DNA of 64,000 bases from Chrysomallon squamiferum. Its lineage: Eukaryota; Mollusca; Gastropoda; Neomphalida; Peltospiridae. Made by a program: the position numbers and the translations under genes. The DNA is taken from contig CM022670.1 in the NCBI GenBank assembly GCA_012295275.1, positions 35,951,801-36,015,800 of the forward strand. Direction: 5' to 3'. Positions 61,202 through 64,000 of this stretch are shown here, one piece after another; position 1 is the stretch's first letter; each line of letters begins with the position of its first letter. The notes under the pieces are model-generated. The model saw nothing but the letters and a program-made list of their open reading frames with translations, had not been told where the DNA came from and searched no databases.

Positions 61202-61494
61202 AAAAAAGCACACACATTGCATCTGAGGAAAACATGAAAATAAATGTTAAGTCTTTACTTATAGCAGTGACAGAACCGAGTTACAACTGAATATCCAGAG
61301 TACTGTATCACATTATTATGATCTGGAGTCATATCTGCTTTAATCGAAATTCAGATTTGTACTGTTAAAATGACAATGATCACCGTGAAGATGTTAAGTG
61401 AAATTATTTATGTAATAAGGGTAATGTGTTAATGTGTTCTGAATGGGTAGGCTGGAAAAAGCATGCATCCAAACACAAATTCACACACACACAT

Positions 61495-61558
<64 letters not shown>

Positions 61559-62217
61559 TTAATATTATTATTATTATTGTTATTAATATTATTATATTAA
61601 TGATTTCAGAAACATATAATCACTGACATCCCTAAATTAAAAGATCTGTGTCATCGTCTGGAAGAAAATAATGGCATGCTGAATGTGTTTCTAAGTGATT
61701 TGGATGTAAGATGTTAATTTTTATTTTTTTTTTTTTTTACCGACTGAATAAATTGTTAATGTACAAGAGCACTGAAACAGTTATAATATTTTATTAATAG
61801 TAAAAATAGATCTCCCTCAATCACACTTTTATTTTAATACAGAGAACTAATTTCTTGTAACTTTTAACATTAAAATTATGTGTGTGTGTAAAATGGAAAT
61901 GTATAGAAAGATGGAAAGAAAGAAAAATAGATGGTAATTTTTCTTTTTCAGAAACATGAAGAACATCTGCAGGCTACTGTGAAATCTGAATTTGAAGCGC
62001 TTGTTACAGAGCTTAACAAGAAATGTGATCAAATGTCATCAGTAATCAAAATGAAATATGCAAGTCAAAGGCTTCATTGGAAAGAACAAAAAAAACGTTA
62101 CACACTCACTGTTTCAGAAATGAGAGATGTCACTGATGCTGTCAGAATGGCAATTAAAGAAGAAAAAGCAAGCTGTGTGTTAATGGTAGAAATCAATAAT
62201 ACTGCTTATGCAAGAAC

Positions 62218-62273
<56 letters not shown>

Positions 62274-63172
62274 ATGACTGCATATAATTAGTCTTAACAT
62301 AAATTAGATTGTGCTTTCTTTTTCATTGACAAATTATTTAAACTTTGTAATTTCACAATTTAAGAAAGCGCAAAAAGGTAGGAAAATGGATATTTTATAC
62401 AATAAATGTTTTAATTTTAAATGTTTTATAATTATTTTTATTATTTATTTTTTTATATTCATTGTTTTTTTTATTATTATTATCTGGGTTTTTTTGTTAA
62501 TCTTGCAGCTTCTAAAAAGTTGTCAAAAAAGAATGAAAGCCTTAAAGTCACCCCCCAAAAATAAAAATTATGAAAAAGTTCATGACATACCAAAATGGAA
62601 ATTACATCAGGAAGTCTATGCTGCTATCAAAGAAATCTCATTAAAAGAAGGTCATTTTTATTATTATTTTGTTTTTTTTAGTTTTTATTTATTCTGTCTT
62701 CTCTTGAAATTTAATGCAGTTTTCAAATGCAATTTTTGAACTGTTGATGTTCTCTGATCTTATCTGAATAGTCCTTAACCAAATGCCTGCTACAGCATGG
62801 CCAGAACCTAAAATACATTCATTTCAGTTTATCATTAAATAAAGCCTTTCTTTCATTCATTCCTTTTTAAAATAATCAGCATGCATTACTTGAAAACTTC
62901 TTGTAATCTGAACTAAAGAGTGGAAGTAAAGCTGAAATAATTTTGTTGTATTTGTTCATTTTTGTTTTTGCTTGTATAATTAAAGAAAAATATTTATAAT
63001 CATAATATTATTTTTCAAACTGACTTCCTCCTCCCCGTTTCTTATTATTTAGTAAATAGTAGATTAATATATTTGAATTCCTGTGCATTCAGAAGACATG
63101 TATGATGAACCAGAGAAAAGAGCTCAGCAACTGCCAGATCTGTTTTTGGATCGAAAGCTCCTGGAGGTGGAA
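60025..63172 (+). CDS. RING/B-box TRIM-type protein (3' end ambiguous)
   Basis: Exons: 60025-60162, 60549-60893, 61610-61705, 61952-62185, 62509-62650, 63093-63172, in consistent phases (about 345 aa). The start ATG lies 8 bases after an acceptor (60017), so a 5' UTR exon exists upstream; the longer frame from 59944 reads intron. A C3HC4 RING finger uses Cys21, Cys24, Cys36, His38, Cys41, Cys44, Cys61 and Cys64, implying E3 ubiquitin ligase activity. A B-box type 2 follows at 117-148 (CPEH, YCYTC, CEEC), with Cys145 where a His is usual. Lys/Glu-rich helical sequence, probably coiled coil, spans about 165-270. The order and spacing recall TRIM13/TRIM59, whose C-termini carry a membrane anchor, not seen here. 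After GTGAGT at 63173 the next exon may be 63677-63715 (12 residues then stop) or 63951 onward (VLLVQII then stop), or lie outside. Confidence 0.8.
61137..61201. repeat. (AAT)n with A run in TRIM-type gene intron 2
   Basis: Two (AAT)n blocks separated by an A-rich stretch. They yield poly-Asn/Leu artefact frames on the two strands. Confidence 0.95.
61482..61580. repeat. (CA)n(TA)n(GTAT)n(ATT)n composite before exon 3
   Basis: About 100 bases of changing motifs that end roughly 30 bases upstream of the exon 3 acceptor of the TRIM-type gene, within the zone where the branch point would lie. Confidence 0.9.
62221..62269. repeat. (GA)24 microsatellite after exon 4
   Basis: A pure GA tract starting 35 bases after the exon 4 donor (GT at 62186) of the TRIM-type gene. 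The exon 4 reading frame stays open through the donor and ends with TGA just at the repeat edge. Confidence 0.95.
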
Positions 63173-64000
63173 GTGAGTGTTTCAACACTGTATGAATACC
63201 TACTTTAGAAAAAACTTATCACAAACATTATTTATTTATTTATTTATTACATATATATTAAGTAATAATTTCTAAATCTCCTTTGTAAGATTAAAACAGT
63301 TATTAAAGTTACACGAGATGATGTTAACTAATAGTTGTATTTTTGTTTTGTTTTACAAGCAAATTTTTCTTTGTTTGTGAACATTTTAATTATTGCAATT
63401 ACTTGATGATTATTTTATGACTTTATAATCAGCTGTCCTTTCAATCTGTTTACATCAAAAACTCAGCTTATTTACATTTAATTAGGTTTTATTTAATTAT
63501 TTATTTATTTTATTTTATTGTTTATTTATTAAATCATTATTTAAACTGAAACTTTTGCACTTTTCATCAACGGGTACAGTGTACAGGTATAATTTAATTC
63601 CTTAATAAAGATAAATTTTACAGTATTCGTTATTGATGTTGTTTTAAATTAACTTCATGACTTTAATGTTTGACAGGTATCTGATTCTTTCCAGATAACC
63701 ATAATAATTTCATAAATATCATTTCTAAAACATTGTCTTTTAATTAGAGAAACATCAGACCTCTGAATCTAAATTTGGAATATTTAATGATCACACAGAA
63801 GTGATTTGCTTTTCTGATATTATTTAATGCAAGATTAAGCAAATATTTGCCAAACAGAAATATTTTTTAATTATTTCTCCTATGTACATGTGAATAAATC
63901 TGTTTTGTATAAAATGTTCTGCAATGACAAAGGTTGTTACACTTTTTCAGGTGCTTTTGGTACAAATAATATAAGTTGGTACTTATGTTAGAAGTATTTA
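63173..64000. other. Intron or 3' end of the TRIM-type gene
   Basis: AT-rich, with (TTTA)n at 63231-63249. Two acceptor-like sites with short phase-0 frames (63677 and 63951) are described with the gene. Nothing else is seen. Confidence 0.4.

Overview
This is an AT-rich, intron-rich eukaryotic (metazoan) window. Four protein-coding genes with GT-AG introns sit in DNA crowded with microsatellites ((ATT)n, (GA)n, (GT)n, (GTAT)n, (TTTTA)n, poly-A/T), three minisatellite arrays and degraded transposons. The EF-hand nicotinamidase argues for an invertebrate. Together with the very dense simple repeats and a Jockey-like retroelement relic, I infer a lophotrochozoan, perhaps a mollusc such as a cephalopod; I cannot prove this from the window.

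Layout. 1-20.6 kb holds no recognised gene. It has long repeat tracts, one possible two-exon gene start with a TATA box (10.11-12.13 kb), a YY1-type ATG context (5.25 kb) and two copies of a CRE-containing dispersed repeat (8.5 and 11.45 kb). 20.7-30.9 kb (+) is a 13-exon gene for a cyclic-nucleotide-binding protein of CNBD2 type (about 728 aa). 30.9-36.5 kb is intergenic, with a pogo-like MITE and a broken non-LTR retrotransposon 3' end. 36.5-47.9 kb (-) is a 16-exon paralogue (about 771 aa) facing the first tail to tail; a possible 5' UTR exon and promoter lie near 49.8 kb. 50.9-57.2 kb (-) is an EF-hand nicotinamidase (first coding exon not found). 60.0-63.2+ kb (+) is a RING/B-box TRIM-type protein whose 3' end is ambiguous or beyond the window.

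All exon chains were assembled by hand from splice signals. The two CNBD2-like genes each sum to an exact multiple of three ending in a stop, and several exon lengths match exactly between them (68, 74, 89 and 230 = 152+78 nt), which supports both the models and the paralogy.

How the genes relate. The CNBD2-like pair are inverted duplicates. In mammals CNBD2 is a sperm cAMP-binding protein, so a germline or ciliary role is a reasonable inference. Nicotinamidase (NAD+ salvage) and the TRIM-type gene are divergently arranged, but nothing shows a functional link. I found no defence island, gene cluster or clearly new multi-gene system. The most unusual things are recent and older tandem duplications inside the nicotinamidase gene that copy exon sequence and splice sites, the differing introns between the paralogues, and pyrimidine repeats beside splice donors.
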